Assembly: GCF_029227915.1 (NCBI RefSeq)
Contig: NC_079886.1
Location: 10,437,501-10,501,500, forward strand
DNA: 64,000 nucleotides
Source of the DNA: Hydractinia symbiolongicarpus
Lineage: Eukaryota; Cnidaria; Hydrozoa; Anthoathecata; Hydractiniidae
Direction: 5' to 3'
Shown here: one piece after another, positions 1 through 10,942 of the stretch
Layout: each line of letters opens with the position of its first letter
How positions within the stretch are numbered: the first letter of the stretch is position 1
Notes under the pieces: generated by a model
The model's database searches: none
What the model was told of the DNA's origin: nothing
What the model saw: the letters and a program-made list of their open reading frames with translations, nothing else
Made by a program: the position numbers and the translations under genes

Positions 1-307
1 CTATTGATTAAAATGTTTACAAAAAGCATCAACAATAAAATTTTCTGAATAAAATAAATTCTCCGTAGTTGCAAACAGTTAGTTTTAGTAAGTATTTTGC
101 AATAGACACAACAAATGTGAAAATGGCTGGTAGTAAGCTATTTAAAAAATATAAAGGGATACCTTAAAGCAATATACCACAATGTACTTTTTTATATGTA
201 AAGTTTATCATAAAACTTTTGGAGGGTTATGACTAGGAACATTCGATGAACAATGGTTTGGGGCCAGTATGTCAGTTAATTAGAAACATGAGTTTTTTGG
301 CCCCTGA

Positions 308-1418
308 TTTTTTGGCCCCTGTTAGTGGGATATCGCTGCTAAGGGTGAAAGGGGGTCTTTAGTTTGAAAAAAAAAGCCTGCTATCCGAGCATGATTTCTC
401 TTGTCATCAATCCCGATAACTTTTATCTACAAAACACGCCACCAATACATGTATTTTACGGACAGAGCATCAAAATGATGGTCGTGGAACAACCTCGCTC
501 ACAAAAAATTTAAAAAAAGTCAGATTCCTGAAGTTTAATGTTTTTCTCTAACAAACAATATCGTTCTATATAACTCTCATATCTTTAGGATTTCTATAAA
601 TCACAAAACTCTCATTCCGAAACCTTTGAAAAGTGTTTGTTTACTCATTTACTTTGTTTACTCATTTTCTTTGATTTAAAATATGACGGAAATATTTTTC
701 ATGTTGAGATTATGTTTATACCGGTCCCCAAGGGCACATGTTTGATTCGATCGAAATAATATTGACACATTTTAGCAGCAAACATAAACAAGGAGAAGAT
801 ACAATGGAAGTAACACACCACACACAAAAAAAGGTACCATCATTTATCAGTCCTATCAATAAGGGTAGAGCAATTTCTCTTGATCACGCAAAGGCTCGCC
901 CAATTCTGAGAAACGTTTTTCTGGCTGAACATTACCAATTCATCTCACATGGAAATCAATGTTCTCTTTCTTATTATAGACAAAAAGACTTTGTGATAAA
1001 TATCCGTCTATAAACTTATTCTATTCATTCAAATTGCTTACCCAGTTTAAATTATTGTAACCTTGGGGGGGGGAATTATTATTTTCCTAATGATAGGCCT
1101 GATTTTAGTTTTTAAGAAATCATTAAATATTCATAAAAAAAAAATTATCTTTTTACTGCATTGATTTGCTCGTTCGTAAATTCATCCATCTGTCTGTACC
1201 TAAACAACAACAACAACAACAAAGAAAGAAAAAAAATTGAAAAGAATGTGTAAACTTAGCAAAAGTTTTAGGGTGCGATAAACGTATCTGAACAGAGAAA
1301 TACAAAAAATAAAAACAAATTATCATCAGGCTTGTGTATTTTATGAGGAAATCCGCTAAAAGAGGGGGGAAGGGTGTCCAAATCTTATCGGCGATATCCT
1401 GCTAACAGGGCCAAAAAT
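308..1418. mobile_element. Decayed DNA transposon with diverged terminal inverted repeats
   Basis: The stretch at 308-343 and the stretch at 1384-1418 are inverted copies of each other, with about four mismatches and one indel. The shared core reads GGCCCCTGTTAG followed closely by GATATCG. The interior of about 1.04 kb has only a short open stretch (738-1013, 91 codons) with no recognisable transposase motif, so this looks like a non-autonomous or decayed element. The superfamily is not assigned because no clear target duplication was found. A short CAA microsatellite lies near 1205-1221. Confidence 0.5.
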
Positions 1419-2280
1419 TTTTCTTTGAAGGCCCCTTATTCAAAATTAAAGTCAAGAGTTTGGGAGCTTTTAGGTAGCTGTATGATTTTATAAAAGATGT
1501 TTTTCAAATGTAGGAGAAGTTATGGGAGGAAGAAGGTGAAGAGTTTTGACACTAAGAAGAGAAGGGTTTTTATTAAAAGGAGTCGACACATATATGCTGT
1601 ATGCAGGGGTAGCTATAGCTATATGTACCTTTTCTACATCAAAAATTATTTCAAAATACACACCAGAAATGTTTTTTTTTCTTTAGTTAAGATAGCTCTG
1701 TATGAGTGCTATTCTAAATCTTCTGTTATCTGAAGTTGTGGGTAGCTAGTGTCTGGAGTTAAACTCAAATGATGCACAGTAAAAATAAAAAGGATGAGTG
1801 ACAAGAAGGTCCACAAGCTTGTTGGTCAAAATTAGAAACCAAGGTTTAATCAAAAATGTGAAAAACGCGAGAACCGGAGAGTACAAATAATGTGAAAATG
1901 AGTGATGCGACAAGGAAGTGTTTGTGTTTGTGTGTTAGCCGTAGAAGCAACAAAAATAGACCAAGAAAACCAGCCAGCACGAGTTACTTTTCTCATGTAT
2001 GCTTTTAAACTATGGCTAATAGCTCACTAAGAAACTTGATAGATTATATTTTTTCTTGGACAGTTAATAATGTCGTAAAAACCGCTGAAGAATGTTTGCG
2101 AAATTATTTGGGACAATTAAAGTCATAACAACATGGAAATACAATAATTTCGTATTTAAAGCGCCTTTTTTAAAGCAAGTTTTTTCCTGTTAAGTTAGCC
2201 TTGCTCGTGTTCAAAAATTGTATCAAGGTGATTTTCTACGCAGGCGCATTGAAGCAAATCGAATACACAATTCATGTTTT
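1419..2280. other. Intergenic, no gene seen
   Basis: AT-rich DNA with short random open frames only (for example 1497-1733, low complexity). I see no splice-bounded conserved exon or RNA gene. The right end runs into the promoter of the zinc-finger gene. Confidence 0.5.
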
Positions 2281-2282
2281 GT

Positions 2283-2300
2283 CACGTGAGGGTATAAATA
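2283..2300 (+). promoter_or_regulatory. Candidate core promoter: E-box and TATA box
   Basis: CACGTG at 2283-2288 is followed by TATAAATA at 2293-2300, about 65 bases before the ATG at 2366. That spacing would put a transcription start near 2325-2330 and leave a short 5' UTR. TATA boxes this close to consensus are uncommon upstream of housekeeping genes, which makes the match more credible, but it is a sequence match only. Confidence 0.5.
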
Positions 2301-2365
2301 GCTAGAAAGTTGTCTGACTGACATCATTCGGAATATTCGTAAACAAGAAGTGTTATGGTTTCAAA

Positions 2366-3244
2366 ATGGCCGCTTTCTTCAAGTACATCTGCCGGTTCGA
2401 GAACTGTCAGAAGAAATTCAGTACGCTATTCGACCTCATCGACCATATAGAATACAATCACATTATAAGAGACCCTACAGTATTAAAACAACAAGAACTT
2501 TCACAGCCACCGGCTATTGCATTGAGTTACGTAAATTGCTTTTTCTCGGAACATTTCAGAAAAGAAAGACCTGGTGTTGATATCACTCACGTCGGATTAA
2601 AAAAGTATGCCGACCCTGATAAGAAGTTATATAGTAAAAACGACAGTTTAAATGATAGCTTTGATAGTCTTCTTGACGATGATACATTTTCTGATGCTGG
2701 CAGTGATGACTCCTGTCAATCTTGGGCAACAAGTGTTAGTAGTAATACTGGTCTCAACCATCACGACCAAACCAGTTCTTTAGTACCGCCAGTAAGCAAT
2801 TATACACATACTCCTGCTACAATAACCACTGAAAGTCTTCAAGGTAAATTTACATGCCTGGAAGACAGTGAAGGAAAGAAAAAGTTTTTATGTACAGTCC
2901 CAGGTTGTACGAAAAAATATAAAAATATTAATGGTATCAAGTATCATGTTAAAAATGGACATACCAAAAAAGATAGTATTAGTGGTGAAATAAAAAAGAA
3001 CTATCTTTGTCACTGTGGAAAAGCCTATAAGAGTCAAAGTGGCTTAAGACACCATCAAAATACCCAACATGGAATTTCAGCCAACTCTGGCAACAAAGTT
3101 TCTTCTTATACGCCAATACATTATGATGTTAGGATGGATAATAATTTTAAGCAACCTCAAGTAAAACAAATGTTATCTCTGCCACCAGTTGAAGAGATGT
3201 ATCAGCCCCAAACTCCACTATCGCCCTCAGGAATTGTTACATAA
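2366..3244 (+). CDS. JAZF1: JAZF1-like C2H2 zinc-finger protein, single exon
   Basis: A 292-residue protein with the three-finger layout of JAZF1 (TAK1-interacting TIP27), a nuclear cofactor linked to nuclear receptors and, in vertebrates, to the NuA4/TIP60 acetyltransferase complex. The first C2H2 finger is at residues 9-32, close to the N-terminus, and is followed by a stretch containing VLKQQEL and ALSYVN that resembles vertebrate JAZF1. An acidic, Ser-rich linker covers about residues 85-130. The second finger is at about 173-200 (CTVPGCTKKYKNINGIKYH) and the third, with a C-x-C knuckle (YLCHCGKAYK), at about 212-235. The C-terminal tail is longer than in vertebrate JAZF1 (about 243 residues). 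The whole frame is uninterrupted, whereas vertebrate JAZF1 is split into several exons. The ATG chosen is the first in frame and keeps the first finger whole. Whether this is intron loss or a retrocopy cannot be decided here. Confidence 0.92.
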   Translation: MAAFFKYICRFENCQKKFSTLFDLIDHIEYNHIIRDPTVLKQQELSQPPAIALSYVNCFFSEHFRKERPGVDITHVGLKKYADPDKKLYSKNDSLNDSFDSLLDDDTFSDAGSDDSCQSWATSVSSNTGLNHHDQTSSLVPPVSNYTHTPATITTESLQGKFTCLEDSEGKKKFLCTVPGCTKKYKNINGIKYHVKNGHTKKDSISGEIKKNYLCHCGKAYKSQSGLRHHQNTQHGISANSGNKVSSYTPIHYDVRMDNNFKQPQVKQMLSLPPVEEMYQPQTPLSPSGIVT

Positions 3245-4532
3245 TGGCTTTGTTTTTGTATAATTTGTAAATATCTTAATTTATTGCTTATATTATTCTT
3301 ATTTGCCACAGTGTGGTATTGTTAATACAATATTGTTTCTTGTACATGAATTAAGGCAGGCACAGTATTTTTAAGGTAAAACTTCTCACAAAACTAAGGA
3401 AGTGCTTGTGCAATTTCGTTTTATGGAATTTTTGTTTTCTTGCAGGCAATTTTTTTAAAAATATTTAATGTTTTTGAGTTTATCATTTTGAGAATATTTT
3501 TTGCTCACATTAAGTGTGATGAAATTTTATGCAGAAGAGGAGTTCATATTTAACCATTGAGCACTCACTGGGTTACAGCAGAAAGCCATAGTTACAACAG
3601 GTTTTTGTATACAGTAGTTTGAATGCTTCTATTTTAAAGCTTATATTCACTGCATGAATTATTAAAAAAAATTGGTCAGTAGGGGAGTTAAGAGTTTAAT
3701 GCACTTAATATCTTTTGAATGCACATTCTGAATTATCATGGGTTGAACCTCTCCCTCTTTGAATAAGTTTGCATAATTCAGAGATTGCCAGCTTTTATTT
3801 CGCAAGGGCTTTTTCTGTTGCTACAGTTTCTGCACTAGTAATTTTTACATGGGACTATGCTTCAGCTATGCCTGTCCTTCTTTTCAGTTTTGTTTTTGTA
3901 TATAAATGAATTGTTTATATTCAATGTAAATTATTGAATTAAATGTTTTATCTGGACAAGAAAATTTAATATGAACTTTTAAAGAAACCTTAGTAGTATT
4001 AAAAAAATCAGTATAAACTGATGTATGTGAATATAAACCTATTTTTTAAAAAGCAGGTTTCTTGGGAACATATTTTTAAATTTTCTGCAAGAGTATATAT
4101 ATCTTTATTTTGTTAAAATACTTGTATATAATTTGTCAACAACTGTTAATTATTAGTAGGGTGCTGTTAGTCAACAAGTTCTTAAAACAGTACGGGAATA
4201 TGCGATTGCCAAACAAAGTAGCTTTCTAATGAAACAACAGCCGTACATTTCCCTGTTTTTTTAAGGGTAAAAGCACTATTGATTAACTGGAATCATGTCA
4301 GACCACTGCTTTTTGTTTCAGCATGATTATGAGCACGTTATTATCTGTTCAGGAGTTTTTTTTTAACAAAAATTGTTTATGTTTTTATTTAGTGTAATGG
4401 AACATTTATTTAAACCAATAATTTTCACACATTCTATAATTTATGTGCATATTTATTGATACTATTATTGCTATTATATATATAATATAAATATATTTTT
4501 GAAAATCTTGTTTGCTCTAATGCTCTAATAAA
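3245..4532 (+). other. Probable 3' UTR of the JAZF1-like gene
   Basis: Very AT-rich noncoding sequence after the stop, with several ATTTA-type stretches. A polyadenylation signal AATAAA lies at 4527-4532, but the true cleavage site is not known and the UTR may be shorter. No other gene is seen. Confidence 0.35.
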
Positions 4533-6133
4533 GCTCTTAGGGAAACAACTTTTCTTAATTCTTCAAAAAATTTTAGCACAAAATCCATCTCCTCTTTGGA
4601 ATTTCGATATGTTATGGATACACTTCTTATGTAACTTTTTTTGGTTAATTTATTAAATTTGAATGACTGAAAATTTTAGCAGAATTAATTATGTGGTTTC
4701 AAAAATTTTGGTCAAATAAATAGAAAAGTGCGTTAAATATAAGGATAAACTTAAGGATAAAATTAAGAACACTTCAGGCTGAAGTTAAAGTTTTTATAAG
4801 ATGTATGTTGTCTTTTTATGCTATGCTCAACATTTTCTGGATTCAAAAAGGAAGGGAATATGTCAATGTTATCTGAAAAGAATTTCATTTCAAATAATCT
4901 TTTTTATATGACGGAGAATTGGAATAGCCTTTTTTTATCAGTCAGATTTATGCGTTTATAGTCATGCATCAGTAAACAATTTTTTTTTCTTTTACAGTTT
5001 TAAAGGAAGACTACTCTTTTTGATATTTTCGTCGGAAATGTTACTTGCTTTCTTAATTTATTTTTTTTTAAAGCTAGTAAATAAATAAATGAATAAATAA
5101 GAGTCACAACTGCTTATTAATTTCTAACCATCCTTCCTCTCTTTATTTTTCTTCATACAAGCGCTTCAACTTCGCACCTTGAAACTCGAATGTAATCTAT
5201 TAGTGAGCTCTAAGGTTGAGGTTGCGTACCCAGAAGATCGAGCGCTATTCTTGATTCTTGCTTTCTTTAAATAAACATTAAGTGTTGATCATAAATATCA
5301 GAAAAAAATCGTGAGTGAGAGAAAAGGTGTTGCGATTGTTCTTTTTTATTTTGTTTGAAAGTTTAGGAAACCTGTATCGTAAGTTCACTTGAAAATTTAG
5401 CCAACATCTTTGTGAACGCTTTGAAAAGTTGCTCATTGAATAAGCTTATGCTTGCCTACGTGGTGCCATTGACTTTAATGATATGCCAAATACACACTTC
5501 ACCGCAGAGGTATGAAATATGTAATATTAATAATTAACCAACAAGAGGAGGATATGTTGATTATATAACTTGTCATTAACGACGTGACATATGTCAGCAA
5601 ACTTGACACGAAGAGGTTCAAATAATTATTGTGGTTTCCAGCTGATGCTGATCGCTTTACACATGAAACAGAGATCGTAAATGTGATCGAGTTTGATCGC
5701 TCGCTACATTTTACTTCGTAATATCCTGACTATCATCCTGTAATGGAACATCGTTGTATTGATAATTACAGATGCCTGATTGTAAGACGTTTAAAAATTC
5801 CCAGTAAGGTTTTATACAAGCGTTCCCGGACGTCATATGGATTAACTGGAAAACACAATGACGCCTGACTATAGGCCCAAGGCGTGTGTCTGTTTCATTG
5901 TGAACACGTGCGTGTTTTTTCATACGTAAGTTTAATTTCTTTTTGGTCACGTACTCTCTATTGTGCCGTAATAAATAATGCAGTTACAGTCTGGTTGAAA
6001 AATGTAATAACAAATTGCTTCCTTTTCAAATTTTCTGAAAAAATAACATACTTTTTTTTACATTAATTGTTCTTTTATATTTTATTATCTTTCCTGTCTA
6101 TGTTAGCAATAAACTGTTACCAGTGCAAATTAC
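4533..6133. other. Intergenic / 3' flank, no gene seen
   Basis: AT-rich DNA between two convergent genes (JAZF1-like on +, receptor on -). The open frames at 5711-5950 and 5884-6066 overlap on opposite strands and show no family motif or splice support. The part next to 6134 is probably the 3' UTR of the receptor. Confidence 0.5.
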
Positions 6134-9100
6134 TCAAAGAAAAAATTCTTTTGTTGATTCGATGTTCACTTCATCTATGCTTGTTCCAACATGAGTCCAA
6201 AACCCTATGTTGAAGATGATATATACAACTGGGAATAGTATAATGCAAGTCTTGTCCACTGTTCGTCCCGCATGAACAGGTATATGCATGCAAAATGGAT
6301 TGCCATGGATACAAAGTTTCAGTTGAGGCCAAAATTTACAGAACGAACTGATACGTTGTATTCGTTTATTTGTCACTGTTGGAATCTAAAAAGAAGCGCG
6401 AAATCTAAATTCTAGCATTCCGTGTTTTCTCAAGAAATTAAATAAAAATTTTTCATGAAGACCAGTTTTCACACGAATGTTGCTCTCACTGCGGGTTTCC
6501 ATTCAAAAGAAACATCGACGTCGATCGATTCGATCACTTTTTTTTAAAAGCAAAGCCGCCATTACTTTTTACTGCTGTCGCTTAAAACATGACGTAATTT
6601 CTTAAACAGTTACGTAATCACCTAATGCAATATGGTGAAACATTGCACGATATTAACGCACCTCTACCGGTAACTCACTGCTGGAGGTGCACGTAACAAA
6701 ATTTTAAAAAAAAATATGCCCTACTTTATTTTCCTCTTTAAATATCTTCTCTTTTCTCACACGATCATTTAACAGCAAGACAAGGGCGTATTCTGCCATG
6801 ACAAGTACAACAAAGAAGTAACATGATAAACTATATACGTCGATTATTTTGATGTAGCTGACCTAAACGAAGCGATAGGCATAAATAACCAACTTTCTTT
6901 CCAGGGTTAAAGATTAGAGTTATAAAAACATAAACGAGGACAACCTGGTTCCTAGCGGCTGTTGTCTCACTAATTAGATGCTTCCCTACCTCATTACAAA
7001 AAACCTAACAAGCCGTGGAGGCAAGGTTGTCCAATCTCAAATCGTCTTTTGTGTTATAAAAATCTCAAAGGTAGGAAGATTTAAGCAAAGAATACTCCAC
7101 CTTCGGTAGTGACATGTTGATATAATTCTGTATGGCAGCCATCGTAAGCACACACGATGTGCCCAAAAACACCCGTGCAGGAGCGTGATCAGGATTAATT
7201 AAGAACGAGACCCAAGATAAAATGACCAAAAAGTTTGAAGGGGCAAGTATCTGGATCAAATAAAATCCATTTAATCTGCGAAATGAAAACAGTGCTTCGA
7301 GTGATGACCATAAATCTAAATAAAATGCAAAAGTCAAACTACATTTGGTTTTAGGTCGATATTCAAGGAAAATCTAATTTGTATAATTTTGTAATCATCA
7401 TAGCGTAATAACAACAAATTTTTACATACTTTCATCCGAACCATCTTGAAAATTTCTTAGTTGTTCTGCACGCAGTATAAACTCATTCAAGTCATATTGG
7501 GCCATTGGTCTTTCTTTTAGACTTTGTACATACGAGGCTCCTTGCTGTCCATCATTATGCCAATAGAAACGGATATCGTTTGAAGCCCAGCTATCTGTAA
7601 CGATAAAAAAAATATCAACAGATCACACAAAACAGACTCAAGAACAGAATCAAAGTTCGAATATCAACAGCATCCGCTAAAATTACATTGCTCTTCCCAA
7701 TCATAAAAAAATATATACGCAAGAAGCATGTAAAACGACCTTGCCCAAAAATAAATACATTCGAAATTAAATTTAAGGCCTGCTCCTAAAACATAAGTTG
7801 CAGTAGGCATTAGGTGAGATAACTATCTAGAATCTAGGTGCGAGTTAAGAAAATGAAGCACTTACAGCTCTGTATAATCAACGAGCATTTCTGAGTATCC
7901 CACGGAAACATATGTAGATCCACGTGACAGGATGCACGGATACTTAATCTAAATGTGATAATGTGATCATCATGTGGTAAAATGGTAGATGTAAGAACGA
8001 GGAATTCATGTTTGTTGACAAGACAGGAGAAATAGATTTTAATGGATATTATTAGTATTATTGGCGGTCTATTGAATGCTTTGTGATACATTTAATATTA
8101 ATTAATGCTAATAGTGAAGTAATTACCCGGCGAGCATTATAAACAAATACTGAGCTATCTTTCCCCGACCGCTGCATAGATGTTAAACATGACACAATAT
8201 AATATTTACATTTTTTGTACAAAAAGTTTAGCATTGTCCATCGCCCGGAAACGAGGATGCATTGAGCCGAAACATAGAAGATATATTTACCTTAAGCTAT
8301 AATAAACAGTACCGTTGTTATAGATAATCATAATTTCATTATCTTCTGTTGTTTTGTGGCCATTTATCTCCTTTGCGTTCACAACATAAACATCGGGTAT
8401 CCAGACTCTGTGTGCGAGGTCACCACCAAGCATTAAGTGATGTGAATGATTATGCTTTAAACGGTAATCTTGCCACGTCATCGCTAGCCGTAACTCCAAT
8501 TTGAAATCCTACATACACAAAGGACAGTATATGTATATATGTAAAATATAAACTAAGGCTGGGTTCAACCTTGTACCCAGGGCTCTTTTTCTCTTTTTGA
8601 CAATCTCGAACGGCGATTTCTTCTCTCTGTCCGAGATTGTCAGAAGGAGAAAAAAAGCCCTGAGTACGAGCTTGGCCAATGCTAACCGGTTATAGCAATT
8701 AGAAGAGCCGAGGGTCGAACGCTTTTTACGATCATTCGAAAAAACAACAACAGAATGGATAGATAATTCAACACGCGAGTATGACAAATAGACGCAACCC
8801 GACTCGCTTTCACGACGCAACTTCAAAAAATCAGACGAATATTACAAGCGTAAGCAAACTATCTTTTGCATACAAGATAACTTGGTGTAAAAGGTGACAA
8901 TTTTAGCGTCTGTTTGTCAAAAAAGCAAAACAAAAAACGCTAGAAAAAGGTTTGTGTTCTGCAATTTATGAAACAAGTAAAGCTTAGCATTTTGCAACTT
9001 ACCATTGCATTCACATTGATATCATCCGCAGCTATCACTACTAATCTCGTCGTGATATTTAACGGCTTTTCTAAAAGATGTAGGAATTTTATTTAAACAG

Positions 9101-10444
9101 AGTTTAAACTGAACCAGCAAATCTCGTCTTTACAGCTTCTTTTTCGCTTTCCGATATGCGTACTCTAACGCAAAAATTCATTCCCGCTCGCCAGAAATCA
9201 GAGAGCGAAAATTTAGTGCTAGGAACGAGAATATGAACCAGCATGATAGCCTTTCGGTTAATATCGCCCAACATGTTGATAGATCCGACCAAAGTTAAAC
9301 ATGTTATTGCGACCGCCAAGTCATCACTGCACCAAAACCAAATGTTGGCCGACATTAAATAACACATCCCAACATCAACCTTACCCACAGGGTTCTTCTT
9401 ACCTAAAATATTTTACCGAGATGGATATTATCGAGCCGTCAGAATATTTTAGGCGTAGAAAAGGCCTGTGGACGAGGTCGAATCAACATTTTGGCGCTGC
9501 AAAAGCCGGTAATTCAAACCTAGGACAGGGCGAATCGTGCAACATGTTGTACCAAAATGTTTTTCTGATTCCAACATTCCAGATAAAAACATATAACCTT
9601 AAGCGGCTTGAAGTTCACGTGTTTAATGACGAATTTTATAGGAATGGAATTGTGAGATAATTAATGCGAGACTATAGCTGTAACTGTAGAAAAAATTGTC
9701 AAAATTCAAATCTTATAGATCATCTAATTTTTATGGTTCAGTTTGGAGAAAAAAAATGGACGGTGTAAAAAATTATGAAATATTTACTCATTGGTCTAAA
9801 ATGGAATTTTTATGTGACAAAAAATCAGCATTTTGATTTCCTAATAGATGTTGTTATTTAAGGTGAAAAATACTTCTTTAGTGTAAATTGATTAACGCCC
9901 TCTACTGCTAATGCTCACTACTAGTGCCCCCTCCCACCCACAACCAACTCCACATCTATATTATAATGCCCGTATACGTCTGTCTGTCTGTCACGCAAAA
10001 TGGTAGCTTAGCTGCGCAATAGCGAGAAGCACGCAATGCGGTATAAAAAGGACGGACGAACCCGTGGATTTTCCACGGGCTAACGACTATCATTCATATT
10101 TGTTTGCAGTACAGCAAGCTTAGTAGCAAGCCAAATCGGTGTTTTAGGCAGAAGGACAACAACATACTGTCTACTTGAGCGATTATAACTAGAGACAGTT
10201 GCAGAATACATAAAATAACTTTGGGATACTAGGTTTTCACGTCTTCAAGACAAGATTCCACATTTATTTGATCTTGTTTTGGCAATATATGGTTTTGTAA
10301 TCTGTTTTAACGAAGTGATTTTTATACACTTTGAAATGGTTTAACTTACTTTCGTAAAAGTACGGTCGAACTTTGTTCTCGTATCGACTCTCCGATAACA
10401 TGTTATCAATAAGATCACCATAAAAACTCCCGGTAAGTGCAACC
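6134..10444 (-). CDS. Cys-loop ligand-gated chloride channel (glycine/GABA-A receptor type)
   Basis: A pentameric-channel subunit of the plasma membrane. Eight exons join in phase: 10350-10444, 9003-9070, 8291-8508, 7866-7948, 7430-7594, 7101-7315, 6725-6862, 6134-6385. In order they encode the N-terminal helix and first beta strands; a segment with VWIPDVYVVN; the Cys-loop (two Cys separated by 13 residues, CHVDLHMFPWDTQKC); M1-M2 with the HAPARV segment before M2, whose P-A-R is the hallmark of anion-selective channels; SLPK|VSYIK leading into M3; and M4 ending 25 residues before the stop. The M3-M4 loop is short. The exon(s) with the start codon and signal peptide lie upstream of 10444 and were not resolved: two hydrophobic open stretches (11952-12270 and 12597-12690) are possible but do not join in phase. 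The ligand cannot be told from the sequence. Confidence 0.93.
8565..8674. mobile_element. Small foldback (MITE-like) element in a receptor intron
   Basis: The left arm begins CAACCTTGTACCCAGGGC and the right arm is its approximate reverse complement (GCCCTGAGTACGAGCTTG), with further pairing inward (GACAATCTCG with CGAGATTGTC). The ends resemble those of the element at 23025-23119, so both probably belong to one family. No clean target duplication is visible here. Confidence 0.55.
9955..10089 (+). mobile_element. Helitron-like short element, copy 1
   Basis: Starts TCTATATTATAATG after an A. Near its end it carries a hairpin (8-base arms CCCGTGGA / TCCACGGG at 10061-10068 and 10072-10079) about 8 bases before a CTA-T terminus. 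A 5' TC, a 3' hairpin and a CTRR end are the known marks of Helitrons; here the last base is not a purine. Closely similar copies lie at 24770-24907 and in reverse at about 52640-52830. Too short to encode Rep/helicase, so non-autonomous. Confidence 0.5.
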
Positions 10445-10705
10445 CTAGAAAAAGAATGGGACAAGGTTTAAAAAGCTCGATCCTTGGAAATTTTTAATAA
10501 CTTATGCTCGGCAACCTTCTTCTAAATATAGCAATTGATGCTCGTCCTAAGAATATAGTATATAGAAAGTGTGTAGTGTTTTCTTGTATGCTGTCGCCAA
10601 ATTTTATTGTTTTTTTAATGACGCTAAAATGGGTGAGTGGGTTGTTGAATTTCTTAGTGTACAAATGATGCTATAAAATCAAGAAACAATATGAGTGACC
10701 CCAAG

Positions 10706-10938
10706 TGTCGGGATCTTGCGTCGAGTCACGACAATCATTAACTTCATATAGTTCTATATACTCTTCTTCTTATATATAAACAACTTAATAAAGCTCACTA
10801 TTTACATCGTATACGTAAAATCACTTCTTGGATGTTAGAAGGCGGCCTCGATCTCTATACGTCACCATTAGCTCGTGACAACTGCACAGCAGCCGAGCTC
10901 GCACAGCAGATCACGTGATCAACGAATAACTCGCGACA
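10706..10938. mobile_element. Solo LTR with 4-bp target duplication
   Basis: A 233-bp segment starting TGTCGGG and ending CGCGACA, flanked on both sides by the direct repeat CAAG (10702-10705 and 10939-10942). It holds a TATATATAAAC motif and an AATAAAG signal, as expected of an LTR with promoter and polyadenylation signals. TG...CA ends plus a 4-bp duplication fit a Gypsy-type LTR that recombined out its interior. It lies just upstream of the first resolved receptor exon and may sit inside that gene's 5' intron. Confidence 0.65.
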
Positions 10939-10942
10939 CAAG

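Noticed and set aside
738-1013. 91-codon open frame (+)
   Set aside because: Lies inside a decayed TIR element, has no transposase or other motif, and no splice or promoter support.
2350-2580. 76-codon frame overlapping the JAZF1-like gene
   Set aside because: Out-of-frame shadow of the zinc-finger coding sequence.
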